NCBI GenBank assembly: GCA_947095585.1
Contig: OX352761.1
Span: 107,185,890 to 107,249,889 of the forward strand
Source of the DNA: Nephrocerus scutellatus
Taxonomy: Eukaryota > Arthropoda > Insecta > Diptera > Pipunculidae
Direction of reading: 5' to 3'
DNA length: 64,000 bases
Below are positions 23,870-34,279 of this stretch, piece by piece (the first letter of the stretch is position 1; the number at the start of each line of letters is the position of its first letter). The notes beneath the pieces are model-generated. The model ran no database searches and was not told where the DNA came from. It saw nothing but the letters and a program-made list of their open reading frames with translations. Position numbers and translations under genes: made by a program.

Positions 23870-24084
23870 AAGGTGGGGCAAAAGTAATGTCATAATGTGA
23901 ATTGGCTGCCATTTTTACATTAACAACAATAATTCTGCGCTATTCAGGTATGTATCCCTTCATTGCTGGTTGTCCACTATTCTCTATCTGCCTACAACAT
24001 AAATGTCAGAGCACAATAACATTGGACACCATTTGCAAAAAGTATGGTACATTCACATTATGACATTACTTTTGCACCACCTTG
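23870..24084. mobile_element. Mariner-type MITE, 215 bp
   Basis: The ends are inverted copies: AAGGTGGGGCAAAAGTAATG at the left and, on the other strand, CAAGGTGGTGCAAAAGTAAT at the right. The match runs about 32 bases (through TCATAATGTGAAT). A TA lies directly outside each end (23868-23869, 24085-24086), the target duplication of Tc1/mariner elements. The GGTGCAAAAGTAAT core resembles the terminal repeats of mariner elements such as the human MADE1/Hsmar1 family (from memory). The 150-base interior has no coding capacity. Confidence 0.85.
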
Positions 24085-24324
24085 TATGATAACCTTTGTC
24101 TGTTTGTCTCTATGGATATAAGATCATTTTCCTCTCCTTAATTTCCTAACGCTCACGCTGTAAAGGGATATATTTTAACGTTTTTAGTCAACGTTGCTTT
24201 AAAGCAACACCCTTCCAACTTAATAAGGTCTGCGAAATCCGAACCTTCTGGTATAGTATGAACTGATATGACCACAGCATTTTGTGGTGGTTCAAGTCCT
24301 TGATTTGAAGAATCTTACCAGTCT

Positions 24325-24465
24325 AAGTGTGTAATTTTAAAGTATTGTTCCTCTTGCTGTCACATCAAAGTCTCGGCTCACTTTCAACAACGCCAGGTTC
24401 AAGCGGTTGCCGGAGCCCATTTTAGAAGTGCAATGGGCTTTATATTGATCAGGATGGTACAACTT
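24325..24465 (-). pseudogene. Group C RT fragment
   Basis: Matches 59395-59540 in order (TCAGAGTCTCGGCTCACTTT-like, CAACGCCAGGTT, CGGAGCCC, ATGGGCTT). On the minus strand that region encodes the RT block 'GLACVLFNLALxK' and DSDVTARGTILYK. A short deletion removes the centre of the block. Confidence 0.65.
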
Positions 24466-24479
24466 TCGAGTCTGGTGTG

Positions 24480-24690
24480 GTTTAATGTGGGTTTTGAGTG
24501 GTGTCTTAATGTCGTTTAGAGAGAGAGTCTTGATGGTTGTCTTAGGTCTTGAGTGGGGTACTGATGAGGTCTTGAGGGGTCTTGAGGTGGTTCCGAAGGA
24601 TTTCTTGAGGGTTTTTTTTAAGGTGGGTCTTGAGAAGGACTTCTACATAAAATATCGTTATCAAAATTATTTTGCACGATATTATATTAG
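24480..24690 (+). repeat. Detached copy of the GTCTTGAG higher-order unit
   Basis: One ~150-base higher-order unit ends in CTTGAGAAGGACTTCTACAT and is followed by the same flank as at 21400-21452: AAAATATCGTTATCAAAATT then TTTTGCACGATAT. Sharing both the unit and its single-copy flank means this is a moved or duplicated module, not independent slippage. Confidence 0.75.
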
Positions 24691-25389
24691 TAATCTGATA
24701 TGGACTAATGAGTATATGAACTTGCTCAGTGCAAGTTTAAGTTCACGGACGGCTGCTTTCTTATGACAATGACGTATTTTTTCATATCTTCAGATCTCTT
24801 TATATTCTTCGTCGTGTGCCGTACTTCTATAAGATAGTTGCATTGCTCGGTACGTGTAACATTTGTACGTTCAGGTTGTGTCTGGACCCACCCTTCCTTT
24901 TTTAGTTGAATCTGATCCTCGTGCGCAGTCTTTTGAGCCATTTCCGCTTAGAGCACAATACAACCAAGTAAGTGGTCCAAGCAGACGTTGGCACCTCGGT
25001 CAGTTCATACAGTTATCAGGTTCGGTTTGTGGCGGCGGTCTATCAGCACATAGTGTATCAGGCTTTACTAGTTTTCTTACGCGCAAACCTTGCACTCACA
25101 ACGATCAATTTCCTTATAGCTGTCATCTCCATGACACTTTGTCCATCGTCATTGTGTTCTTGTGTAAACTATGGGTGCCAGTGTACTACCCGAATACTGG
25201 TGCATTTGTCTGTAAGAGCATCTCGAATCACTAGAAATATTGAAGCGAAATTAACACTATATGTTCCATTTGTGCTCCTAAAGATTTAATAGTCAGGAGT
25301 TTTAATAGAAACTACATAAAAACTGAAATTATCAACAGGGATAGATTTTGACGTTTATAGCCAACGTTGCTATCTATTAATTTCAATAC

Positions 25390-25461
25390 AAAATATCAAA
25401 AATTCTGGCGTTCCCCAGGGCTCTGTTTTGTCTCTAACGCGCTTTCTCATTTTTAAATTCT
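25390..25461 (+). pseudogene. Group D RT, part 1 (before an R-repeat insertion)
   Basis: Reads NSGVPQGSVLSLTRFLIFKF, the RT block 'GVPQGSVLSPxLFxxFIND'. The frame is cut by the R-repeat at 25462 and the RT resumes at about 26083 with the FADD region. Confidence 0.7.
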
Positions 25462-26080
25462 CTATATTAACTTCGCGTGCCCGTGGCTGGCTGGCTGGCT
25501 GGCGGGCAGAATCTTGTGATAAATTTTTAACACACTTCCTAAAGTAAGATTTTATTCAAATTTGGCACACATGTGTCTTTGCCATGACAATACTTTCTAT
25601 TAAAATTTTGGGCACCTCGGGCCACGGGGTCGGGTGTGCTCCCATAAAAATTTTATACGCATGTGTATCTTTGATGGACAACACTTTCTGTAAAAATTTG
25701 GAAGTGACCGGGCCCCTGGGTGGGGGGACACCCATACAAGTTTTATGAAAAAAGTTCCCGATTTTCGTAAAATTTTATACGCATGTGTATCTCCGATGGA
25801 CAAAACTTTTTGAAGCGATCGGGCCCCGGGGTCGGTGGGCACCCATTCAAATTGTTTACAAAATTTACCAGATTTTCTTCAAATTTTATATGCATGTGTA
25901 TCTCCGATGGACAGCACTTTTTGTAAAAATTTGAAGTGAATTGGCCCCGGGGTCGGGGGAGCTCTCTAACATAAATTTTAAAAAATTTACCCAATTTTAT
26001 TCAAACTGCACATTGTGTATTCCCGATTAGAGAATTTACACGAACATTTTTAATTTTTATGGGTTGTTTTTTTTTTATTA
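25462..26080 (+). repeat. R-repeat, longest copy, with ~4 internal tandem subunits
   Basis: Begins CTATATTAACTTCGCGTGCC plus a GGCTGGCT run and ends TTTTTATGGGTTG, poly-T, ATTA. Inside, a subunit of roughly 100-120 bases repeats about four times: TTTTATACGCATGTGTATCT, CCGATGGACA, ACTTT-TGTAAAAATTTG, GGGCCCCGGGGTCGG, CACCCATACAA. It interrupts a group D RT. No coding potential. Likely a non-autonomous mobile repeat, class unknown. Confidence 0.75.
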
Positions 26081-26082
26081 AT

Positions 26083-26955
26083 GATCCCTTGTCCATTGCT
26101 TCTAATCCAATTCACTCTTTCGCTGATGAAAACATTCTCAGCTTCTTATATAAGTTTCCACTTCTCTTGTGAATCTCAATCAACTACGTATGTTAAGCAC
26201 GTTCAATTCTGACCTGGATAGCACATAAATTAAACATGTTTCCAAAACCTGCTGTCTTCTGTCATCCAAGCGAATCTTAAATCTAATGCCATTAACCGTG
26301 ATTGGCACTTGCATCGAGGAAACTGAAAAAACTCGCAATACTTGGTATGTGCGTTAACAACAAGCTTCATTGGAATGACCACATATTCACCGTCGCCAAA
26401 ATGCTGCGAAATGTTTAGGTTTTCTAACCCGGTGCATGAAATATTTCACTCCCTCTGATCTGACAAGGCTTTAATTCGCCCTAAACTTGAGTACGGTTGT
26501 CATAGTGGTCTGGAGCGCCTAAAACTACCTTGCATCAGCTTGATAGAATTTTAAACCGAGCGATAAAATTTATCGGTGATGAAAACATTGCGTAATCAAT
26601 AGATTCGCTTGAACACAGCAGGAACGTTTCCTGCGGTGCGGTGCTCAGGAGAAATAGCCAGCTGCATACCACCTCTTCTTGAATTCAACCGCAATACTCG
26701 TGGCGCTCTAAATGCTCATCAGTTTACCCTCAAGCCCATTTTCGGACGTACAGTTAAGTTCAGGGATTTGTTCTTCAGCCGTACAACACGTATGTGGAAT
26801 GCTCTGCCAAGCACTGTCTTTCCACATCATTTTGATCCACAGGCATTCGAAACCCAAGCTCATAGGATCTCATCTTTTCTCGTCCTTTTCCTTAATGCCC
26901 ACGCTGTGCCAAGCATATAGACGAGCATTATAAGGGTGCGACGATCCCCTTTAAG
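26083..26955 (+). pseudogene. Group D RT, part 2 and C-terminal end
   Basis: Continues part 1: IASNPIHSFADENILSF, where FADE replaces the catalytic FADD. Then come NNKLHWNDHIFTVAKMLRN, a degraded thumb, LNAHQFTLKPIFGRTVKFRD and RTTRMWNALPSTVFP. It ends about 26955. The last part parallels 2186-2815 closely. Stops and a small deletion (near 26461) inactivate it. Confidence 0.78.
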
Positions 26956-27474
26956 CGTGCGCGAACTATAACGAAAAACGCAATTTACATTTGATTGCAA
27001 AAAATTTATGTGCCCTTTGACATCTAACTTCAGTTCGATTTGTCATCTTCACACAAGACATAAGCACTTATTTGTTATTGAAAACGGCTAGGAAGAATTT
27101 CCTTCCTTTCACAATTGACTACGAATCGAACTCAAAATGTAACCTACAAAACTACAGCTATATATCTACCCTTGAATCTTCGACTATACAATCGAAGACA
27201 TACATAAACAAGAATTATAATAAAGATTATACTAAATTTGTTTTTTTTTTTATTTTCAGGTAAGGCACTTATAACTTTAAAAAAAAAAAACTTCAAGTAA
27301 GTAGATACGCGTTCAGTTTTTACAATTTACCCATCAGAACAATTTTAAGCCGCGAATATATCCTGTTAGCTAGTACTCATACTTTTTTATTAGTTTTTAT
27401 TTTATTATTATATCTAGTCGTAATAAATAAATAAAAAAATCTTTGTCGCAACACATGTCCGTAGTTCTGGTTTT

Positions 27475-27675
27475 TAATAATAATAATATTCGACGCGACA
27501 GACCGGTGCGGTCCTAGGCCTCGCGACCATTTGTGTTGTGCATGTATTATTTTACACACAAATGAAAGGGACCTACAATTTAATTCCGTATCCGAACGGT
27601 GAAATTAGAAGCATTCCGTAATAAGTTATTACCCTCGGACCATTGTCGTCAGACATTCGCGAGAGGTGGGACATC
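27475..27675 (-). repeat. tRNA-derived SINE, copy 4 (head missing)
   Basis: Reverse orientation: a TAA-rich stretch (the tail), CGACGCGACAGACCG, GCGACCATTTGTGTTGTGC, CTACAATTTAATTCCG, GTGGGACAT. The tRNA-like head is lacking. It lies 65 bases from copy 5 in divergent orientation. Confidence 0.8.
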
Positions 27676-27740
27676 TGAACTTATCTTATATGAAACTATT
27701 ACCACCACAAATTTAACTTTTTCTACATCAATTTAAGTGT

Positions 27741-28008
27741 TCGCTGTGGCTCTTGTGGTTAGTGCGTTGGATTTCTGAGCAGGACGGTCGTGGTTCGAAT
27801 CCCAGAAGCATCAAAAGTATTTTTACGGTCCTACTTTTCGTGAATATATGACAAACGTCTGGTGGTAATAAACGTCACGGAAAGCTTCTCAATTCGCCTT
27901 TCGGATACGGCATTAAATTATAGGTCTCCATTATGTGCAAAAGTATAACTCGCGCACAACGTGCGTTGGACCCCAATGGTCTGTCACGCCAAATATTATT
28001 GTTATTAC
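27741..28008 (+). repeat. tRNA-derived SINE, copy 5
   Basis: A-box-like TGTGGCTCTTGTGGTTAGTG, an intact B box GGTTCGAATCCC, then GAAGCATCAAAAGTATTTTT, GGAAAGCTTCTCAATTCGCC and a GCCAAATATTATTGTTATTA tail. It has the best B box of the seven. It abuts the 3' end of a minus-strand group B element at about 28020. Confidence 0.85.
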
Positions 28009-28019
28009 ATCAATATGAG

Positions 28020-29262
28020 CATCAGGTTATCTTTTCATTCTTTCCTTTACTCCGTGGGAGAGCATAGGGCTCCTAAAAACGCCCGCCAACGAACTCGATT
28101 TATCGCCTGAGGTTTCAAGAGGCGCCTTTCTGTCCGCTGGGACCTTGCTTACTCTTCTATTGTCCTTTTCCATGTATTGCTAGGACGGCCAACTCGGCAG
28201 CTTCTTTGTGGATTCCAGTCGAGCGCTAGTCTCGTAATATCATCCGCTGGCTTTCTCAAAGTGTTGCCAATCCAGCTCCATTTGCGTCGTCTGATTGCTT
28301 CCTGCTGCGTTACTCTCCACAAGTCTTGATTGGTGATAATGTCCGGCCATTTTATTCTCCGTATCCGTCTTAAGCAGTTGTTGACGAAGGCTTGGAGGCG
28401 CGTCGCAATAGACTCTATAACTTTCCATACAAGAGTACTGAGAGAACGTTAGATCTGAAGATCGTTAGTTTAGATTCCAGGAGATTTGCGAGGAGTTCCA
28501 GATATTATTTAGCATACTATAGAAGTGTCGCGACTTGTTTACACAAGAGCACACATTTTGACATCCAGCTGCTTAAGTAACAAAACTTATCGAATTCCTC
28601 TATCTGGTGCCCGTCAATCAAGAGATCACATGTTCCACTAGCGTTAACGCGAAGTAGTTTTGGCTTTGAAACGTTAATTTTTAAACCCACTTTGTAGCGT
28701 GGAATTCTAGTGAATTAAATTTTCACTCAATGTCACCTAGCGATTGTGATGAGAGACAAATATCATCGATATAGTCCAGGTCTTCTAGGCGGTGAAACAC
28801 ATTCCATGGCAAACCCGATGGAGTACGGGTTACTATTTTCATCATACAGTCGATGGCAATTGTGAAAAGTAATGGTGAGAGGGTGCAACCTTGCTTGACT
28901 CCCGAGTAGATGTTGAAAGGTGTGCCAAGATGAATGACGCGGCATGTCGAATCGCGGTACAACTCCTTGATTCCTATTACAGAGGAGATCACTTTGTTTA
29001 TCGTGTTTAGCAGGGTAATTCCTCTCCAGTTTTCGCAGTTGCTCAAATCACCTTTCTTGGTGAGTTTGACTTTTAAGTCTTCTTTTAAAAACGATGGAAT
29101 GATTTCAGATCGCATGCAATTTTCGCGTAGTTAACTCGACGTCGGCTTGAAGGAGTTCTGCGTGGATGTTGTCATTGCCTGCTGCTTTAGCTGATTGCAG
29201 TGAACGAATTGGTTTCCTTATCTCATCCAACGAAGGAGTAGCGATGCTGGGTGCCGTGACAT
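28020..29262 (-). pseudogene. Group B non-LTR RT, most of the RT domain to the C-terminus
   Basis: Minus strand from 29262: SLDEIRKPIRSLQSAKAAG, GNDNIHAELLQAD, a 130-codon frame with NCENWRGITLLNT, YSGVKQGCTLSPLLFTIAID and LEDLDYIDDICLSSQS. Both aspartates of the YIDD loop are present. Downstream: LKINVSKPKLL, MAGHYHQSRLVESNAA (shadow frame) or RRRKWNWIGHTLRKP, then a GRPRNTW-like region and the end near 28020. Stops after the YIDD loop make it inactive. This is an endonuclease-RT element whose exact clade (RTE-like or related) I cannot fix. Confidence 0.75.
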
Positions 29263-29264
29263 AA

Positions 29265-31730
29265 CGCCAAGTGACAAAAGGCCAAATTGGCCTTATGACG
29301 CTTTCACTTTTTGTAATGTTTCAAAATGCGCCGTTGTAGCCCATAACCCGTTTAACCATTTTGGGCTTTTGCCCGCGTGAGAACGGTTACTATTCTCAAA
29401 ATATTATTTTACTTGAAGGACATGTATTTGATAAATAGTTTTGTCACCGAGAGTGTTTCATAAATTCCAATGCACAGGAGAGGTTGTTCTTTGCTCAAGC
29501 AATCTATGGTCTCCCTCTTACTGGATCCTACTGAGCAATGCATGATTTCAACATCGCGGCAGCCTCTTAGACTTCTTACTAAGTCTCTAGGGTATTATTT
29601 TCTTAAATTTGCAAATATACAGATAACAATCGTCTTCACCTAAGGCTTGGGTACATACTGGAACGCTCATCGTCCTATACTTCTCAGCAGGAGATTAAAA
29701 AACAATTCGGTTATGATAAACAATAAAGAAACCGTTGTTAGTTTCGTTTATTCACTTAAACAGTCTGGTTGCAAGTTTTTTGTATTTTTGTCAACTACTC
29801 AATGGAATTAGCCCGAATTCGCGCAGGCGCACCTCTTACAAGTCACAACATTTAACTTTATCACTGCTGCAAAACGCCTTAAGTAGATCGTATCTTTTAG
29901 AAATAACACAACACAATAACTGCTTAAGGCAACCTGTCAATTTTATATCTATATATATCTCTAGATACATCAAAGCACCGTTGACAACTTTGAAGTGAAA
30001 TCACATTTCGTGACAGTTTCGGCGCGGCCAAATCAACAAGTTGTCACCGACAATACGAGTGTTGATCAACACGCACTGCGTAAACGCAGCAGCAGTGTCT
30101 ACATGAGGTATCACAATCGGTCTCAATCGATCTATCGGTCGATCGATCGATTTATTGCGAAAATCGGTTAACGAATTCACACTGCGATTTGCGAGCAAAA
30201 TGAATTGCAAAATGATCAACGGCCGAATTGGGTTTGTTGCGTGTTGTTCCATGTGGCGGCCATCAGGCCAGCAGTTACCAGAGTAAAATAATCGCCTATG
30301 GGGCGCGACAGCTGTGTCTAACCTTTGTGTTTTGTTATCTCCTGACCGCGATCAGATTAAAAAATTTACAACCAAATCTGATCAGTGGTACGCCACTTTC
30401 TCCTCCCCCTTCCTATATTACCCTTAGCCACATTTCAATTTATTTTTGTGTGCTGCTGTAAAACGATTGCTTGCTGTATCGCAGCAATGTTGTTATTTGT
30501 TATCTGCGATTCGTTCCGAATGGCCATCAGTGCGCGCTCTGCACAGTAGTGAGTCAAGGATGAATGCAATGCTGTTCTCGATCTTTGATTTGCACAATTT
30601 TCGAATAACATTGTGGCGCTTGTAGAATTGTTCGAATAAAGTGATCGTATAAAAAATAAAGCTAAAGGAGCTATAGTTGGTAGTTTTTTGCGATTTATCC
30701 AATTTTTCAATTAAATTAAAATATATTCCCAATTCAAAATACCGAAAAATTGGAAGGTACTTGAGTAAACTAATACCAAACTTGGTAGTTCCGTCTAACT
30801 AACTGGAATATACCTCCACCAAGTGCAATTTCTCAGCAGAGATATGCATCGGAAGATTTTTATCGCAAATTCTGTGTGCAATGCGCTTGCTTCTTATCCC
30901 TGTTGCGCATGCTCGCACTCTCTGCACAATTGCACAGCCCCCAACTTACACAGTCCAGCATTGCAGTTAAATTTTAAAGAACAAACGCAAGCTTGTAGCA
31001 TTTTAGATATTTTTTTTTACACGATTTCGCTGAGCAATGTTGCTACAGCGACCAACATTTTAGACTCCGGTCCGGATGCGTCTTCTTAGCGTAAGTTGCT
31101 TGGAGTTTGGTGATTTTCTTTTATCCGTTGCATCCACTTTTCACGCAAAAAATAAAAAAACCCTCTGCGATGGCACAGAAGACTTTTTTCAATTAAAATG
31201 CGCGAAAAAAAACGCAACAGTAACAGAAACGGGCAAAACGAAATGCGTTGATTAATGACGTGTTTGGCGGTTTGTTTGTTTGTCTGTTTCAGTTAAATAA
31301 CAAGGCTCCAGTCCCTTGGGGGTTGAGGTAAATATCGTACAACAAGCAGCCAGAACGCGTGAGACAGAAATTGAAAACAATTAAATTCGTTGCGACATGA
31401 ATTCGGGTTGAATCCAACTGCGACGTTTTTTCTCCGTCTGCTCAACACGTTACTGCAGCAGGGCACCAGAATTTAATTGCATCGCCCGGAAGAGGAGTGT
31501 AGTCGACATTACTGATTTCCAGTTCTGTTAAGGGCACTCTCAGACGGGAAATTGTCAATTTTGAAAAACAACGGATAAAAAATATTCACAATCAATCCGG
31601 CAACGATTCCGTAAGGAGATGAGAGTTTATTTTCTTAAAGGAAGGAAGGCGTTTTACTCGACATGTGGTCTTCAGCATTCCAAAAAGAACAAACCCGGAA
31701 CTAGCTGAAAATGTGACAATAAAATATAAC
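29265..31730. other. Non-coding stretch
   Basis: No domain recognised. It starts with a small palindromic patch (AAGGCCAAATTGGCCTT at 29279-29295). It has a GATC-rich patch near 30120-30150 and CpG-richer sequence around 30030-31500. Candidate host intergenic or intronic DNA. Confidence 0.4.
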
Positions 31731-31892
31731 AAAAGCAAGATAACAGGTAACAGGTAACAGATAACAGATAACAGATAACAGATAACAGATAACAGATAAC
31801 AGATAACAGATAACAGATAACAGATAACAGATAACAGATAACAGATAACAGATAACAGATAACAGGTAACAGATAACAGATAACAGATAACT
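31731..31892 (+). repeat. GATAACA 7-bp microsatellite, about 22 units
   Basis: An almost pure array of GATAACA with a few GGTAACA variants. Three units equal 21 bases, so minus-strand frames stay open as a VICYLLS repeat. That produces a 109-codon frame that is not a gene. It lies about 90 bases left of the pogo element's left end. Confidence 0.9.
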
Positions 31893-31985
31893 TCTTGAAA
31901 AATAAACCATAGACACATCACATGCTTAATTGTAATATTATAGTAATATAATATTTACTTACGTCGGAGTTTTTACAATACTCTA

Positions 31986-34273
31986 GAAGCTCGCTAAGAT
32001 GAACTATTCGAAAAGATGAAACCTCGAAAAGACGAACTCAATATTTTTGCCATTAGAGGGCTCCAAAAGATGAACGCTATTTTTTGTTTTTGTGGTTTTT
32101 TTGTATGGTTTCGATTTGTCACTCTGAAAAGTCAGTTATTTTGACATGTGCTTTCATTATGCTCTGTTTTTAGTATATTTTCTCGTTTTGTCTAGACTAT
32201 CGTCCGTAACCGTAAGTTTGAAAAGCAACGGGACTTAGTTCTACTGTAGTTATATGTTCTCCTTTCCGTAACTTGCGTTCGATACGCTTCGTTTTTAGTT
32301 CAAAGTGAATTTTCATGTAGGAAAGATGCCACCCGTCAAAGGAAAAGTTAAGTTTTTAAATTTAAAACAAATATGTAAAGTTCTGGAGGATCTCAAAAAT
32401 GCGGTGCAACGTATTGGTCCCTCGCGATGAAATTTGGTTTGCAAAATCAACCATTTACGGTATAAAAAACAAAAGCAATCTGATAAAATCGCGAACTTTC
32501 AACCTTGCAGGAGCAGAAAATCGAAAAAACACTTAAGAAAAGTGAGATGCCAATAATGGAGTCTGCTCTATACAGATGGTTTCTGAGGCAGCGAGACCGA
32601 CATGTCCCAATATCAGGAAACATGATTAGAGCGAAAGCCAAAAAGCTATACATTCCATCTACAAAGAAAGGTTATCCTTTAATGCCAGTGATGGTTGGAT
32701 AAAGAATTTCAAGGCAAGATTTGGAATCTGACTTTTGGGCATTAGCGATGACAAAAATAAAGCACAAATGAAAGTGCAGTCAAGCTTTTTCCGGCACGAT
32801 TATCTGAGAAGATAAGAGAACTATAGGGCTTACTAAAGACCAGGTTTATAATGCCGATGAAAGTGGTCTTTACTGGCGATTGATTCCGAACAAAACTTAT
32901 GTTCACATTGATCAGAGAGATCAGCTCCTGGCAGAAAAATTGCGAAGGAGCTCATAACTTTCCTTGTGTGTACCAATAGCAGCACAGGAGAGCATAAATT
33001 AAAATTGCTAGTTATTGGCAAGGGAAAAAACCACGATGTTTCAAGAATTTTCATCTTCCCATAACATACACCAACTGCAAAACGGCATGGATGGTTAAAG
33101 CAATTTTTTAAAATTTGTTCTACGATTCAAAAGTTATCTAAATCATTAGTTCATAATTCAATACTCGCATGTTCGGAAATTTATGAAAAACAAAAATCTG
33201 CCTGAAAAGGCATTGTTGATTCTGGACAACGCTCCCGGCCATCCAAGGGAAAACGAACTCCGTATAGTAATGATGGCAACATCATCACAAGGTTTCTGCC
33301 TCCGAATGCAACGCCCCTCATTCAGCCAATTGACCAGAATGTGAGATACGTCTAACGAAGTTGCACTATCGGAACAGTCTTTTGGCGGATGTAGCTTCCA
33401 AATCTGGAAATGTTGTTGAGATATTGAAAAAGATTACATTGCGGGACGCAATATTATGTCTCCAAAGTGGGGCTTGGGAAATATTAACACCGATAACGAA
33501 TGCGAAATGTTGGCACAGTCTTTTAAAACCCGTTGAAGAAGAGGAAGATGAAATTCCGCTGGCTGGCTTTTACAACACAGAATAAGGCGGGAGGCGTGCG
33601 TGGGTTGAACTAGCAGAGGCTCCAGCAACAGCATTGAATATGCTACAAGGAATTTTTCCAGAGATAAACAAAAACTGCTTTGGCTCTAAATACATTTCAC
33701 TCCACTTTCAAATGCTGTTCATAGGTAGACCGGCATAACCGAAGACGTAGTAGCTGAGTGGAATGAAGATTGTATGGTGACCATATCTTCAGACGTTGAA
33801 GAGGACGAAGATTCTTCTTCGGAAGATAGTGTCATTGAGATGATGACCACGGCTACCATAAAACCAGGAAACGCTAATTTAGCTATAAACACTTGCATGA
33901 GTTTTGCGGAGCAGTGCAATTCAGATCTTCTCACAATTTTGTCCCTAAAGAAATTGAGTGAAAAATCCGTGTTGCCAAACAGCTTTCTTCTGGACGACAG
34001 ACAAAAATAAGTGGCTTTTTAAAAAAAAAATATGAATATTTATGTCACATAAATACATATATCTACCTATAAGTGCCTTTCTACTTTAAGTTGAAATTTT
34101 ATTGTTTTGTTTTTGTCTTTGTTTTCAATAAACTTAATATTTATTACGTTTACATATAAATATGTACATTTGTTTTTATTTTTATGTTTTTATTAAGCTA
34201 CTAATGTTCTAAAAAAAATATTTCGAAAAGATGACTCGGCCAGGTTTTTAATGCGTTCATCTTTTCGAGCTTA
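31986..34273 (+). mobile_element. pogo/Tigger-type DNA transposon, nearly full length
   Basis: Terminal inverted repeats AGCTCG-CTAAGATGAAC (31988-32004) and its complement GTTCATCTTTTCGAGCT (34255-34271) flank a 2.29-kb unit. TA lies at 31984-31985 and 34274-34275, consistent with pogo target duplications. A TCGAAAAGATGA core recurs just inside both ends (32009-32048; 34223-34233), the kind of subterminal array transposases bind. The interior encodes a decayed transposase. Function as an active element is excluded by its frame breaks, but the ends could still be acted on by a related enzyme. Confidence 0.8.
32326..34030 (+). pseudogene. pogo/Tigger (Jerky-like) transposase pseudogene
   Basis: From an ATG at 32326 the reading passes through MPPVKGKVKFLNLKQICKVL (N-terminal HTH). 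A CENP-B-type HTH follows (LYRWFLRQRDRHVPISGNMI; 32565-32660). The DDE core has NADESGLYW (first D codon 32856-32858), LILDNAPGHP (second D 33225-33227) and PPNATPLIQPIDQNV (third D 33332-33334). About 36 codons separate the last two, as in pogo/Tigger enzymes. An acidic tail (EEEEDEIPLAGF; DVEEDEDSSSEDS) and a RQTKISGFLKK-like end follow. All three catalytic aspartates survive, but stops and frameshifts split the gene into at least five frames. Confidence 0.85.
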
Positions 34274-34279
34274 TAGTGT

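Noticed and set aside
27795..27807. A perfect tRNA B box GGTTCGAATCC suggesting a tRNA gene
   Set aside because: No acceptor or anticodon stem can be built; the flanks match the SINE family.
31592..31921. A 109-codon minus frame with VICYLLS repeats
   Set aside because: Translation of the GATAACA microsatellite.
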